The translations under genes and the position numbers were made by a program. DNA of 64,000 nt, from positions 1,674,001 to 1,738,000 of the forward strand of contig OZ345374.1 of assembly GCA_977006965.1 (NCBI GenBank). The letters run 5' to 3'. Below are positions 8,591 through 20,644 of the stretch, one piece after another. This DNA comes from Phymatolithon calcareum (lineage: Eukaryota > Rhodophyta > Florideophyceae > Hapalidiales). Each line of letters starts with the position of its first letter. Within the stretch, counting starts at the first letter, position 1. The notes under the pieces were generated by a model, which searched no databases, had not been told where the DNA came from, and saw only the letters and a program-made list of their open reading frames with translations.

Positions 8591-11500
8591 ACCAGGTCAA
8601 ACCTCTGCACTTCCGCTTCCCTTAACTGATCTACAAGAAAAAAACGGATGGGAGGATGGGAGAACAATAGAAATAATTGCTCCATGCGGTTGAGCGGACG
8701 TAGGCAGCTGTTCCACGCCTGCTCCTTGGTTTCTTGTTGTTAAGATGCACGAGTTCGAGGACTGGCAGGTAGTATGATCTTGATCGTGGAATCTTTCGAT
8801 ACATTGGATTTCAGTTCACTATTGGGCGCCGCTTGACCGGCTCTCGTGGCGGTTCAGAAACTTTATGAGGGCAACGAGCCGGGTATGATAAGATCGATGA
8901 CACTCCGTTGAAACGGATCGTAGTGCGGCTGTGGTCGAACCGTATGGGATACGTGGTTCATTGTGTGCCTTTGCTCTTCGACGCATACGACATTCGTCTT
9001 CAATCCTGCTTCGATGGTTTGATGAATATTCTTCTGCGTTTCTTGAAATGACAGTATTCTACTTTTCCTGAAAATGATGTTAGCACCGTTTTAATGACAT
9101 GACTATTCTCAATTCCACCGTTTCCATCGCAACATTAAGAGCTGCTTGTAAATCTAGGTCGGGTTCATCAAAAGAGCGCAATTTATGGGATTTCTTCACA
9201 CCAGTCTGCAACAATTGGCGTACCATGCGGTAGACCCCTGATAAACATAGAGCGCAGAAGTAGATTTTCAAAAACAATTGTATCCCAAAATATAATCTAA
9301 AATTAGCTTCTGAGCGACAAATATGTAGCTATGAATGACTCCTGCTGCCTGTAACAGGAGAGGTGACGACGGTGTCGACACCCGTGCCTCGACTACGTGA
9401 CCGAACAATCCCACGTCAGTCCCATGGTAATCAGCTGGAAGTCATTCTCCATGTAGAGACGCACATGACGTGCATCAGAACATTGTTTAGGGGGATGGCG
9501 CAGGACTGTGTGGTCTACGTTTGCTTCATTCTGGAGCGCTTTCTACAGGTACAGAACTGCTGCGCGGTGGGCGAGAGGTACCTCAACAAATATTAGCTGC
9601 TCACGCTGCACATACGTGTGACGCCATATTCAAGGGGTAATCGGCAGGGAGAGCAAGTGTTCCTGGTCTTTACTTGTTCAGAGCGTATGGTGCTTGATTG
9701 AAGTTTTCAATTGGCAAAAACGTCTTGTGCTTACGCTTTGGCGCTACGGGACTTCCTTAATCGCGAACACTGCAATTACCTGCGCGGCAAAGCAATGTCT
9801 ACATCTTCATCCACTTTTCAGCTTAGCACCCTTGGAAAGAAACACTAGTACGTGAATTGACGCCCATTTCAAAGTTGTATTGGCACACTTTGCTATATGT
9901 TCCGCCTAAATGCAAAGCAAACTCAGGCCTAACAAACATGATTTGAGCTTCACGACTTTACGCTGCCGCTTCACCTTCATGTAGGAATGTCCGCCTACAG
10001 TCCTTACATTTGAAAGTGGGCTCACTAACTACACACTGTAATCTTTAAGAAATGCCAACTTTTACTCTGATGTATGCTCCATTGCCGCAAGGTTGACAAT
10101 CACCGAATCTGGCAGTCCTCATCGTGTTCTCGTAGCATGCTGTCTTCCTAATAGAGGAACCCCCGCGACCCTGAATTACATGTCTGGAAAATAAACAGTC
10201 AGGGCATCTTTCAACTATGTCTGAAGATAGTGGCACATTTCTGCTATAGAAAACACAAGTTGAGTTGAATACACTCGCGTTCACGGTCCCAACGCAGTAC
10301 TGTGATCATCCGTTGTATCACTCGTGCAAAAATGGGACCCGTGCCCCACCGCGCCAGATGGGAGGAACACATGAGCCATGAGACCCGACACACCAGCACC
10401 TGTTCGCCATGCACCCTCAATCACATCTGCTTCCAGAGTCATGTACGAATCATCAGACAAGAATTTCGGAGCTCCCGAAACCTGGAACAGATTTATCACT
10501 TACGGCTGTTGCGTAAAGCGTCCGGAGCAGCAGCAAGCTTGCAGACGGTTTGCGTCAAAAACACATCGTTGCGCCGTTGTCCGGTAGAATTGAGCATGCA
10601 TTTCCGCTGAGTTGGTCGTCGAAGAGGCAATGTATCGAACGTTTCACACGTTTGATTATGGACGGCAGGATGTCCAAGTCGAGCTTTTGGAACGGGGGTC
10701 AGATTGCTCGTTGATACGGGAATACATTGGCATTAGGTGTCCCTGTTCTGGAACGGACAGCGCATTCGGCGCGAATCCCATGCATTGACGAGCTGAAATG
10801 CAATGCTGTGGAGTTAGATTCGCGCTCCGCTTTGGTGAAGCGGAGGGCAGCAGGAAGGAGCTACACTTGTTCAAATCCATGCCTCACATTCGACAAACGC
10901 TCCGGAATACAGCTTTCTTCTCCTGGGAAAAAACGTGCAGAGGGGCACAAGTCAAAATTGACATTTGGTACAAAGACTCAAAAATATTAAACTTTCCTGG
11001 AATTCTGCTCGCCTGTATATAACGACTTATTATTATGATATTGTCGTTATGATATTTTATTGGAATTTTGTTGGAATTTTTTACTTTATTTTTAAGTTTT
11101 AGTTTTGTTTCTTCGTCAAGAGGTACTAGACTTAATGTTCTTTAGACACTCTTTGACCTTACTCGGAGTGGTTTGCTCCGCTTTAGTCTTGCCTTCGCTA
11201 GCAAAGTGGGACGTCGGTTCGTCTTATATAGACGATGGTCGCATCTTCCATTCTAAACTAAACCTATTTTTTACATATAAAAAGCCCGATTTAGGTTCCA
11301 CTTCCTAATTAATTGTTGGAATCTAATTTGGACCAATAACACTACGTTTTACAGAAACTTTGCAATGACACTTGTAACACTCGTGTATTTGCATACGTGG
11401 CATTTTGCACTACAGGTGTAGAACGTCTTTCCCAAGATGCCGCCTGTCCGAAGTCTGAGAGAGACATGGTCAGTTTGCTTGTGGTGGGAGACAAAGAAAT

Positions 11501-12689
11501 TCCCAAGCGCTCCTGCTTTGCTTCGCTTCAGAATCCTTGAGGCGCAGGATTTAAATGCTAACGGATATAACTTGTTTTCTTCACACAGATTCGCTCCATA
11601 TTCCAAATTTCGCGATGGCGCGGCCCACTTCGGGAGTAACGGCGGAGTCTTGTCTGGAACAAACGGTGAAACTACAGTACTGGAAAGTTTCAGGTACCAT
11701 TGTAAGCTTTCTTGCTCTTCAATCCATAGTCTACAATGTCTTGTCGCTTCGAAGAATGTGCCAAAGCCAATTCCAGTAACAGTAATGACTTTCGTACTTA
11801 TAGCCCGTACAGTTTGGAGTTAAATTATCTCATGAAGGATGTCAAAACGGTCACATCCGCACTTTCCGAAGTTACTTCAACTCATTTTTAAAGTCTCAAC
11901 AGTGCTAGTAGAATACAGGCAAAGTTCCCTATTCTTGAGTAGCTCGCAAAAACGTACAGCGTGTCACAGCCGGAGAGAAAAATCACGGATCTTAAACAAT
12001 TCTCTCTCAGCTTCGATGTGCACGTATACTTCGCCTTTTGCGATTCCTAGAATCGGGTTGTAGCTCCTAGATTCTTGGTCTTTCCGCATCCAACTAAAAA
12101 TGTAGACCGCTACGTAACCTTCCCAAGCTCTACGGGTTTTATCTTTTCTAACTGCCACGTATTGTGTACAAATCAACAAAAGAATTGAAATACGTTAGAT
12201 GGTCTGTTTTTAATTTAAAATCGATCCAGAATCGTACGTAAAAGATATTTAATGTATCTATCGAAGAGGAAAGCCCAACATCCAAGAAAATCGTGCAGGA
12301 CTTGCAGTATTTCCGGACATCTGAGGAAACGCTTTCAAAACGATACTGTCTTCTTGGAAGACTATGTTGAATCTTTGGCTTGTAGACAAACTGTGAACCA
12401 AAAATTTTCGGGCGTAATAATGCTTTTGGGACACCTTAGATAGTTTTTTATCGAAGTAAGAGAACTTAAGAAAGAATAACTCAAGAAAATTGCATACAAA
12501 GACTTCAGCAAAACGTTCACTAATTCAAAACAGAATGAGACATACTAGAGCCAAGTCATGATAAAGAAAGACACAACTAACTAAATTGACAATGCTTTGA
12601 ATACGTCTATAATACATTCTGCGTATCGCGTTTCCTCTGTGCTGTACCGAAATCTGGAGAAATTGATCTAAAAGCAAAGGATTGCCGAG
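8591..12689. other. Decayed intergenic DNA, no confident gene
   Basis: About 4 kb without a long frame. Weak signals only. The minus strand of about 10280-10990 reads as protein-like segments broken by stops (for example 10281-10499). A plus-strand frame of 128 codons starts at 11437. A minus-strand frame at 9080-9277 contains DEPDLDLQAALNVA, faintly like one at about 20840-21000. The stretch 11020-11110 is strongly A/T-rich. These look like old transposon or gene remains, but no family can be named. Confidence 0.4.
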
Positions 12690-14095
12690 TATGACGGAAA
12701 CGAATTACAAGCCAGACGCAAATCTGTAATCTCGGATCACTCTCGCTTGCTATGGAAGCATTATTCGATAAATGGAAAGAGATGACAACATTTATGTTCA
12801 ATTTTAAGTAATTCAATGCTCTATTAACACCGTTCATACTCTTCGGCATGAGAGGAATGGACTTTCGTGTTCCGGATGGTGACATATATGAGCGCAACAG
12901 CCACAAATAGAGCTTGCTTTCTGAGTCTTCAGACATTCCAGGAGCTTGGTGCGAATTTGAAGAAATAAGGCATCTTTTACATGAGACTAACGAATGCATT
13001 CGTAGGCTCACAACTGGAAACAACGTTTAAAAACGACGTAAAGCGTAATTCATTTTCCGGACTTCCAGAATGCATGTCGACATTTTCATCTCTTCCGAAG
13101 CACATAATAAGGCACTTCGTGCTATACTTTCAGGCCTGGACTTCAGAGGAGAGACTTATAAGTCTTTCTATCGATGAGTGGCCTGCAGACTTGCAGAAAA
13201 AGTTTGCAGAAATTCCTCTTTCTCATTGCTGTCAGTTGATGAGAATGCATTCATTGTATGATTTGGACCGTCAACTATTCCAAATTCTGATCTCGGTGTC
13301 TTTGTAAGAGAAAATATGAGGAAAGGGACTGCTGTTGGGTGTACAATGGCACTATTGTGTATCTGGATCTTGAGATTAGAGAAACACTCGAAGCTCTGTA
13401 CGGAAATTCTCTATTTGGTTGCAATACTGAGCAATTTAAGAAATAAGCGATTGAGGTGAGCGACTCTGGTATATTTCTAGTCGAACCTGAGTATTGCATT
13501 GCTCGGAAAGTGAATGGTCATAGATGCCTGTCAGGTACGGCAAGTACTTCACTCAGTGAGACGAACTGCATTTTTGTTTCAAAAGAGCGTGAGATCAATT
13601 GGGTGAATTTGAAAGATCCCTTTTTGGGGACGTTAATGACCTCAAAGTCTGTCCAAGAAAGAAAAGAGCTCTTTTTGGACTATAGGGAAAGGTATGCGAA
13701 CTGGGATTGACGATGATTGGTATAATAATGTGGTTGGAGTACACGTATAAAAGCGTAAGGGGAATAGGGAATAGTTTCAAAAAATGATAAATTAAGTCAC
13801 GAAGTACTTGGAATATCTTGAGCAAAAAAGAACTTATAGATTTTAGACTTAACAGACAGCTATTGTGCAGACAATGCAATTATCGATCCGGAATCACTAC
13901 CTATCAAAAGAACTAGCCAATGATTTTGCAGAAATGTTAACACTTTCACGACTTGAGATCGATAAAACTGCAGTTGCTTTGACAAGTGCATTAGCCATTT
14001 CTCAAAAACTGTTCAGAAGAAGCGCGTTTCAGGCTGACTCTCCTGCTGCTAATCGTGTAGAACTACAGTATGAATCTCGAATAGCGTCACTGTAA
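12690..14095 (+). pseudogene. Broken plus-strand coding relic of unknown family
   Basis: Successive plus-strand frames read like one old protein interrupted by shifts and stops. Around 12900-13020 there is AWCEFEEIRHLLHETNECI. At about 13283-13340 there is LGVFVRENMRKGTAVG, followed after a frame change at about 13340 by YNGTIVYLDLEIRETLEALY. The frame then passes one stop and runs to 13707 (…ELFLDYRERYANWD), and a last open piece is 13865-14092. The segment GVF…KGTAVG…YNGTIV is faintly like the start of a SET domain, but the diagnostic NHSC region is not seen, so no function is proposed. It could be a dead gene or a transposon ORF. Confidence 0.35.
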
Positions 14096-14299
14096 ACCGT
14101 TCAAGACTCAAAAAACCTTTTCATTATCATTGCGGAAATCACCGCTGTAGTGGAGAGCAATTGCGTTATTTCGGCTACAGAAGGAAGGGCGGCTTTTTTG
14201 TTTATGGCGCCAAGAGAGTGTTTTGAATAATTTTTCTTTACTTAAATTGGGGCTTTGAAATATTCCCTAAATTGAGGACGTCCGTACAATAGACGCTAC

Positions 14300-14490
14300 G
14301 GAGCCTCTACATATTCCCGAAGTTGATTTCATTCCGGGTTCTCGCGTAACTGCTTCCCGCTAGTACTGCAGCACACCATTACACAGCGACATCCGTGTGC
14401 CCTTCGCGGAACATAATTCAATTCTTGCTTGTCACAGGACTCGAACCGACGACCTCTACTTACTTGGCTGTATCATACCGAAATATTGGC
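14300..14490 (-). mobile_element. tRNA-derived SINE fragment, copy 1
   Basis: On the minus strand this matches the body of the SINE at 19817-20102. It has the same B-box-like GGTTCGAGTCC (at 14437-14447, inverted), followed by TG(T)ACAAGCAAG, then CGCGAAG.GCACACGGATGTC and a conserved GAATGAA. The 5' part with the A box is missing. It is not a working tRNA gene: there is no acceptor stem pairing. Confidence 0.65.
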
Positions 14491-15597
14491 AGAGGTGCGC
14501 GAAGGCAGCATATACAAATGTTGTAAACCGCGTGTAAAGGATGATGATCTCCCAATCGGGCTTGAGGAAACTGTAGAGGCGATGAAGCATGCCTGTTGCC
14601 GTGAAAGCTCGGGACGACGCATAGCCATAGAGGGAATAATTGTGGTATATGGGATGACGATGTCGTGCTGCGCAAGTGCAGGCACATCCGGGAGAAGGAA
14701 AGAGCCATGTTGTCCCTGCTGGTGTGTTGCACGTATTGGTCACGAGAAGTAGATCGTTCGAGAAACTTTTTCATAGTTTAGGAATCGAAGCACCTCAGTA
14801 GGTAGCTCCCAGTACAGGTACTCCATCTCATTGTGACTACTCGCCGGATGCATTGTTGTCAAGAATTTAGCGGAAGTTATAACACAGTATTCTGCGGTCC
14901 ATCCCCTCCTGTGCAGACTGGGTAGGAACGAAAGCTGTGGTCTTGTTTAACATTTCCAGTGTGTGCTCGCTGACTACTATCGCGGTGGGTCTTGAACAGT
15001 CAGGGAAATAAACTTGCTCGTAGTTGACCGCCTTCGCTCGTCCTCACAGAAGATGCCAGCCGTCAATCGGACTCTCTGCACCTTGTCTTTCGCAACCTCA
15101 AATATCTAGGACAATGCGAATGTCATCCTCGCCACTCGATACAATTGAGCAAGAAACAAAACCGCACAAATTTCTATGACTGACGTGCTCGAAAAGGATA
15201 CAAAAATCAGGGGCGCACATCAGTCAAAGCGGTCTCGCAAACTGAGTGTCTTCGATACACGCATCTGATTCCAACTCACGCACCGTTTCGCCACGGGCGA
15301 CGTCTCACATCACCCACAGAGCAGTGCTTTGGACGCGTTGATATTGAAGCCGCCTCTCCAAAACACGTGTACGTTAACAATTGGCTTGCATGTCGACGTG
15401 TACGGTTCACAATTGTCTGCCGACATCTCCCCCCTCGAGATCCGGCTTTGCTCCACCGCGACTTCCCGCGCCGTGTCATCAAAGTCATTGCAACTGCATG
15501 TAAACCATAAAGTTGGCAATCTTATCGCCCCATCCTGCCCGTCGCACGCGACCTACTTTCGTATGGACCACGAACAGCTCTCATCGCCACGCACAGC
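14491..15597. other. Upstream region of the TauE-like gene
   Basis: Frames of up to 107 codons occur on both strands at 14429-14774, overlapping each other and the SINE, so none is taken as a gene. From about 15250 the base composition becomes C/G-rich, as in the 5' part of the next gene; a leader or promoter is expected there. No TATA box stands out. Confidence 0.35.
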
Positions 15598-16785
15598 ATG
15601 ACTTCTCCAGCGGCATTTCTCGCCCCTCCGCCGCTGCTATCCCGCCCGCGGGCAACCGGCGTCTGTCTGCAACGTCGTCTCTGCACACGATGCGCAGCCT
15701 CCGCGCCAGATTCCAGCGATTTGAGCGCGGTCATCGCACCGCCCGCCGCCCCACCTCGCGTCCCGTCTACATCGGACCTTTCCAGCGACTCGCTTGACGT
15801 AATGGCGGACATAGTGCCTGTGGACCTCGATGAAAAGCTTACGGCACTCGCAACAGAGAATGCACAAAAAGGGGAGCAAGTCTATCCATTCTCCCCAGTG
15901 ATGTCAGTGGCTGGTGCCGCCGGTCTCCTTGCACTTGCTGCCTTTCTCCTTCACGGTGGCGACTCGGAATTAGTGCCTGTGACGCTAGACATGCCGCAAT
16001 CTGGCGGCGGATTATTCGCTGCTATTTCGGAATTCATCGAGGGACCGCGCTTCCTGGTGTCCATGGGTCTGGGCGTCAGCGCGTTCATCCAGGCGCTGAC
16101 GGGGTTTGGATTCGCCGTCGTCAGCGTCGGTGCGCTCACGCAGCTCGACTGGATTGTGCACAGTTCCGTGTTCGACACCGTGCAACCTGTAGCGGCCACA
16201 TTGGGCGCCCTCACAGGTTGGATACTACTAGCACCCGAACTGCAGCGTGTGCGCTGGCGTAATATCAGGACGTTGCTAATCGCCACGACGTTGGCGACTC
16301 CAATCGGCGCGCTGGCTTTGGAGCATATTGACGCGGCATTGGTTATCCGGTCGTTGGGGGCGGTTATATCAGGATATGTGGCATACTCACTGTTAGGCAT
16401 CGAGGTGCCGAAGAGATTTGGTGGAAAGGGCGGCGCTTGGGCTCTCGGACTTATTGCGGGGGCGCTTGGAGGGGCGTTTGATATTACCGGGCCGCCGTTG
16501 GTGGTGCATGGAGAGGCGGCGGGATGGGATACTTCCAATGGAGAGTTTAGGAGGAATGTGCTGGCGGTTGTCAGTGTTAATAGTACTTTGGTTGTGCTGT
16601 GGGATTTTTTCAGTGGACGGCTGGAAGACTTTTATTATTTTGACTTTCTCAAGTATGCCGCGCCGACTGTCGTTCTTGGAATCATTGTTGGCAATTATCT
16701 GTCGACCAAATTAGATCCGGCCGCATTCAAGAAGATTGTGTTGGGGACATGCGCTCTTCTTGGCATCAAGTTGCTTTTGTCATAG
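15598..16785 (+). CDS. TauE/SafE-family anion permease, probably plastid-targeted, 395 aa
   Basis: The TauE/SafE family moves sulfite, sulfonates or related organic anions across membranes. Residues 1-70 are Ala/Ser/Pro/Arg-rich with few acids, like a plastid transit peptide. The membrane part follows, with about eight hydrophobic helices between residues 102 and 395. Both half-repeat signatures are visible: FIQALTGFGFAVVSVG (residues 163-178) and GALGGAFDITGPPLVVHGE (288-306). The length fits a full transporter plus leader. The gene is intronless, and G+C falls clearly from its 5' to its 3' half. A decayed second copy lies at 20645-21245, and in both units a NAT gene follows downstream. Substrate and exact membrane are not shown by the sequence. 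Confidence 0.9.
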   Translation: MTSPAAFLAPPPLLSRPRATGVCLQRRLCTRCAASAPDSSDLSAVIAPPAAPPRVPSTSDLSSDSLDVMADIVPVDLDEKLTALATENAQKGEQVYPFSPVMSVAGAAGLLALAAFLLHGGDSELVPVTLDMPQSGGGLFAAISEFIEGPRFLVSMGLGVSAFIQALTGFGFAVVSVGALTQLDWIVHSSVFDTVQPVAATLGALTGWILLAPELQRVRWRNIRTLLIATTLATPIGALALEHIDAALVIRSLGAVISGYVAYSLLGIEVPKRFGGKGGAWALGLIAGALGGAFDITGPPLVVHGEAAGWDTSNGEFRRNVLAVVSVNSTLVVLWDFFSGRLEDFYYFDFLKYAAPTVVLGIIVGNYLSTKLDPAAFKKIVLGTCALLGIKLLLS

Positions 16786-17701
16786 AACTACGGACTTTAA
16801 CTACATCATGTGATCGTTCTTTAGGGCCTGCTTGAATATATAGCCCTTAAGCTTGTTTTTCAATTATCATTCTCCTTTGCCGAGAAAGAAGTGCCTGACA
16901 ATGGGGCGAGCTAGCCGAAAGCGTAGGCCATCAAATGCGATGAATCTTTCCTCTGGGAGGATTGTGACATCGCGCCCTTCGAGATACCTTCAAATGTTCC
17001 GCTTTCGATCATCGAGGTGAAATGGCAAGTCATTTTTATATCAGAGTTCCCATTCTTTGCTGACTCCTATTTCGATTTCACGATGCCATTTGTGAGGCAG
17101 TGCAGAAGAATCCTGTCTCCCTGTAATATTCTATGACTCTGATTTTAATAGGCACAGCCCCCATTACGCTGATGTATCTCAGATTTTTCTCTGGGGCATC
17201 AGCGCGGCACGGGCTAGACTGGATACTTGCAATTCTGAGATATAGCATGTTCTTGCCTTGTCCATACTGGGCTTAATATCTAAAACAACGATTTTTGCAG
17301 TCTACAGTATTCTTAATCTCATAAAAGTGATACCATAAATCGACTGTGTTCTATTATAACGTGCGTATTCGCACTTATTCCATCTGCAACTTGTAAAACG
17401 GGCTCTTCTGCTTGCGGGGAATATCAATCGGCCTAGTCTGGACCCTAAATCACTGATATATATCCCATGCAATAGGGACCTGTTACCAACAATGCTTCCG
17501 AAAGCCGTTGTCCTTCATAAAAATATTGCATATTTCCACGTCGTATGAAAATAGCGTACTGTATAAAGAGTACGTGCATCTGTCGAAAATGATGACGCAT
17601 TGTGAATTTCTCCAAAATCATTTAGTATTTAATCCGGTGAAGCAATTGTTGCTCACACCCAACCCTTCTCTAGTTGAACCCAACAGCTTTCGGCAACCAT
17701 C
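16786..17701. other. Spacer between the permease and NAT1
   Basis: No gene seen. A TATA-like run, TGATATATATC, near 17454 lies about 240 bp upstream of the NAT1 start and is a candidate promoter element. The bases before the NAT1 ATG (from about 17672) align with those before NAT2. Confidence 0.4.
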
Positions 17702-18532
17702 ATGGCGACAGAGATGCCGCTCTCGGAAATTGCACCGGTAATGCACGGTGACGAAGGTGAAGCTCCTATCGGCAATTCCAAGTGGATTGATGAGTATCTC
17801 GCTCATCTTGGTTTTTCCACTGCGGACATCAAAATCGACCTGAATTTCCTCACCGCTCTCCAGCGCGCCCATCTAACAAAGGTCCCATTCGAGAACCTAG
17901 ACATAATCGCTGGCAAAGTGCCGCCTGTCTCCCCGACGAAATCCATGCGGAAGATTGTCCTCGACAAGCGCGGCGGTTGGTGTTTCGAGACCAACGGTGC
18001 ATTCTACTGGCTTCTCATCTCTCTCGGATTTCGCGTTCGTCGATTTGGCGCAGCGGTGCTTTTACACGGCCCGAATACTACGTTAGACCATCTTTGTCTT
18101 GAGGTAACGCTTCGTGGAAAGCCTTATTTGATTGACGTTGGGTTTGGCGACAGCTTCATCCGACCACTCCGTCTCAACGAGCGCGGGCGTCAAAAGGATA
18201 TCGTTTTCACGTTTGAGATTGTGGAAAAGGATGGCGAATTCACGGTGATGAAATTTGATGATGACGGAGTGGCGCAGCCGCAGTTCCGTTTCCGAAAGAT
18301 CGAGAAGAAGATGGGGGACTTTGCTGAGACAGTGAAGGAACTTGCCGTCGACCCTAATGTACCCTTTTCGCAAAAGAGTTTTGCAACGAGGCTGCTTGAT
18401 GGTGGACCAGATCGCGTTATACTGCTTAAGGACCGTTTGAAGATTCGGAAGAATGGTGTATGGAGCGAGACACCGGTTGCAGATGGGGAGTGGGATGATA
18501 CGTTGGAAAAGTGGTTTGGGTTTAGGCGCTGA
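17702..18532 (+). CDS. Arylamine N-acetyltransferase (NAT1), 276 aa
   Basis: NAT enzymes transfer acetyl from acetyl-CoA to arylamines and hydrazines through a cysteine acyl-enzyme. The catalytic triad is complete: Cys94 in RGGWCFETN, His130 in LDHLCLEV and Asp145 in YLIDVGFGD. The family motif VPFENLDI is at residues 61-68. Length is normal for the family (about 260-290). The start is the ATG at 17702; an in-frame Met at residue 5 is where the paralogue must start. The gene is intronless and probably cytosolic, as there is no leader. The copy at 23222-24049 is its close paralogue within a segmental duplication. The natural substrate is unknown. Confidence 0.93.
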   Translation: MATEMPLSEIAPVMHGDEGEAPIGNSKWIDEYLAHLGFSTADIKIDLNFLTALQRAHLTKVPFENLDIIAGKVPPVSPTKSMRKIVLDKRGGWCFETNGAFYWLLISLGFRVRRFGAAVLLHGPNTTLDHLCLEVTLRGKPYLIDVGFGDSFIRPLRLNERGRQKDIVFTFEIVEKDGEFTVMKFDDDGVAQPQFRFRKIEKKMGDFAETVKELAVDPNVPFSQKSFATRLLDGGPDRVILLKDRLKIRKNGVWSETPVADGEWDDTLEKWFGFRR

Positions 18533-18845
18533 AAACCTTGCGGTGTCAAGCGTTAAGGCAACTTGTGTTAGTCACGGCTTGCGATCGAAATAGCAGAGCT
18601 CTGTTGCTTTGACGTGATCCTTCGTCCTTGTTTTCAGTCGAATCGTGATAAATCGTGATTGCAGATTCAATGATTGAAGGAAGCCCAAGCTATATGTCCC
18701 CCATATATATGGCGATATTTACAAAGGGTAAGGACGTGGATGAGCCATTTGCATCTCCGAGGACCTTGCAAAATGTTGGTCCTCTAAACTTCAAACCCAA
18801 AAGTGCTGAAACAGTTTAGATTTCCTGTTCATCCTTGAACGACGC

Positions 18846-19169
18846 AAAAGCGAAGCACAGGTTTCTTTGCACGCACTGGTTCTTTCACCGCTTCCCATAC
18901 TCCTGGCAAGAGTAAGCAAGAAACGAAGATTCCGAACAGATGAAGCTCTCAAGGATATTTCACATTTAATGCCCAAACAAAGACTTTTTGAGATTCAAAA
19001 GGAGATGCTGGAAAGGGCAGTTAATACTGTCCAAAGAAAATGTCCGAAATCAACTACTTTTAAGTAGTTAAAATGAGAACGTAAGCTTAGGATTGTAGCG
19101 CAACGAAAAGTCTCTCAGGTGCCATGATAATTGACAAAGGGAGCCTCAATTAAACAGAAATCCAATCCT
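18846..19169 (+). mobile_element. 5'-truncated retro-insertion, family B, 324 bp
   Basis: A 15-bp target-site duplication, atccttgaacgacgc, flanks it at 18831-18845 and 19170-19184. One frame (18867-19067) is the C-terminus of an element protein: LMPKQRLFEIQKEMLERAVN, then TVQRKCPKS and a stop. The 3' untranslated part contains GGATTGTAGCGCAACGAAAA and ends in AAACAGAAATCC. The paralogous site behind NAT2 lacks it, so it arrived after the segmental duplication. Confidence 0.9.
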
Positions 19170-19184
19170 ATCCTTGAACGACGC

Positions 19185-19804
19185 TGGTTCCCAACATTTT
19201 GGATTTCTTTCATATTAATCCAGCGCTTTCGATTAACTTTCGATGGAAAGCAATCAAGTCAATAACTGGCGTTCACCGAGTTCTAGAAAATGCGAATCGC
19301 TACGTATGCTGGACAGGCTTGCTAGATGGAGCCCATCCTTTGTCTTGGGCCACTGTGTGCCCTCAACGTACGAAATTACCCAAGCAGTGAATGTTATTTC
19401 TTACGGTACTGTTATTACTGTTGAGTGCGGTCATGTTCTCATCGAATCAGCGCGTGATACGACATTCGCCATTCATGCTTGTTACGTAATATAATGTAAA
19501 CTGCTTTCTCCCTGATGGGGCTCGCAAGGCACATCTTTATTGCTGAATTACGGAATATTCTACTTAGATTACGGCAGGGCTTTATTTCTGCTAGGAGGAA
19601 AGCACTCCTTCTCGGCCTGTCATGTTTGTTAATCGATTGCTATTGTTTAAGTTGCGCTAATGGCGCTTTGTCAATCAAGGCATTTAACGACACGCTCTCT
19701 TTATCATATTGAACAACTACAGAACAAATAAGCGAGAAATAAAACTTCTCACAGGTGGCTTGTTTTGCGGCGTTTCTCCTGGCCGCGCACAGAGCTGTAA
19801 GTAT
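19185..19804. other. 3' flank of NAT1, shared with the NAT2 flank
   Basis: The part to about 19450 aligns with sequence behind NAT2 (about 24360-24970), for example around CTGGCGTTCACCGAGT. The frames 19199-19390 and 19243-19494 lie in it but are not conserved as protein between the two copies. No gene seen from 19500 to 19804. Confidence 0.5.
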
Positions 19805-19816
19805 GGAATGGGAGCT

Positions 19817-20102
19817 TCACCTGTGGTGTAGTGGTAAGACTGACTCTACGCACTTGTGCGAAAATTTCGGTATGATGCAGGCAGAAGTATTGAGGTCGCC
19901 GGTTCGAGTCCTGTTACAAGCAAGTATTGAATTTCGTTCCGCGAAGAGCACACGGATGTCTCCGTGCGTTGTGCCGCAGAACTCGCGGGAAGTAGGTTCG
20001 AAAGTACCCAGAATGAATCTAATCCAGGAGAATCTTAGAAGACCCCTTGATGTTGAGTAACGTACACTTTGCGTAGCTCAGATATCCTGCAATAAAAAAG
20101 AA
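19817..20102 (+). mobile_element. tRNA-derived SINE, copy 2 (near full length)
   Basis: It starts with an RNA polymerase III A-box-like TGGTGTAGTGGTAAGACT (19824 onward) and has a B box GGTTCGAGTCC at 19901-19911. A body shared with copy 1 (minus strand, 14300-14490) follows, and the end is A-rich (GCAATAAAAAAGAA). The sequences ggaatgggagct (about 19805-19816) and ggaatgggggct (about 20103-20114) flank it as an imperfect target-site duplication. The box spacing of about 77 nt is wide and the cloverleaf does not close well, so a SINE is a better call than a tRNA gene. Confidence 0.68.
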
Positions 20103-20114
20103 GGAATGGGGGCT

Positions 20115-20644
20115 CTCCCGGTGAAATGATGTTGTTTTGATCGAGAGAGGGAATACTATATTTTAATATAATTCTATTCCGCCTCTAAACGATTCCACGG
20201 CTGGAGCTCTTGCGCTGATTAATTTTCTTCAACTAGCTGCCGTTTATATCAACTTATACCGGGTATTTCACGGTCGAGGGTCTTAAAGCTCCATGTACAC
20301 GATAATAAAACAGGACGGAGTCTCATCGCATCTCCTGTTCTTAAGCGATCTGCGCCCATTTCCGGCGATTGTCTCTTCCATGTCGCTCTTCTCTTGGCAC
20401 TTTCATGTTGAATTGAGCTCTGTACCTCAGAAAAGTCGCCTTCAGTTCTTCCCCCGTTCTCCATTCGTGCAAAACATCATCGAAATGAGCCCTTTGCTCA
20501 CTTGCGTTCTTCCCCAAGCTCTCCAACCCCAGTCGTCGCGTGAAGACGTTTAAAATCCGCCTCTAACAAATGGCGCTATTGGAAGAATCTTGTTGACAAG
20601 GCTCAAACTCTTCAGCAACTTCCCGCTCTCATAACAGAAGGACA
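20115..20644. other. Intergenic DNA, no gene seen
   Basis: Overlapping short frames on both strands near 20250-20550 with no family likeness. It leads into the degenerate permease copy. Confidence 0.35.

Noticed and set aside
11437-11823. 128-codon frame as a gene
   Set aside because: No family likeness, overlapping frames, and location in decayed DNA.
15951-16538. 195-codon antisense frame over the permease
   Set aside because: Shadow of the TauE frame, no family likeness.
19817-19925. tRNA gene
   Set aside because: A- and B-box-like motifs are present but the acceptor and T stems do not pair and the spacing is too wide; a second dispersed copy favours a SINE.
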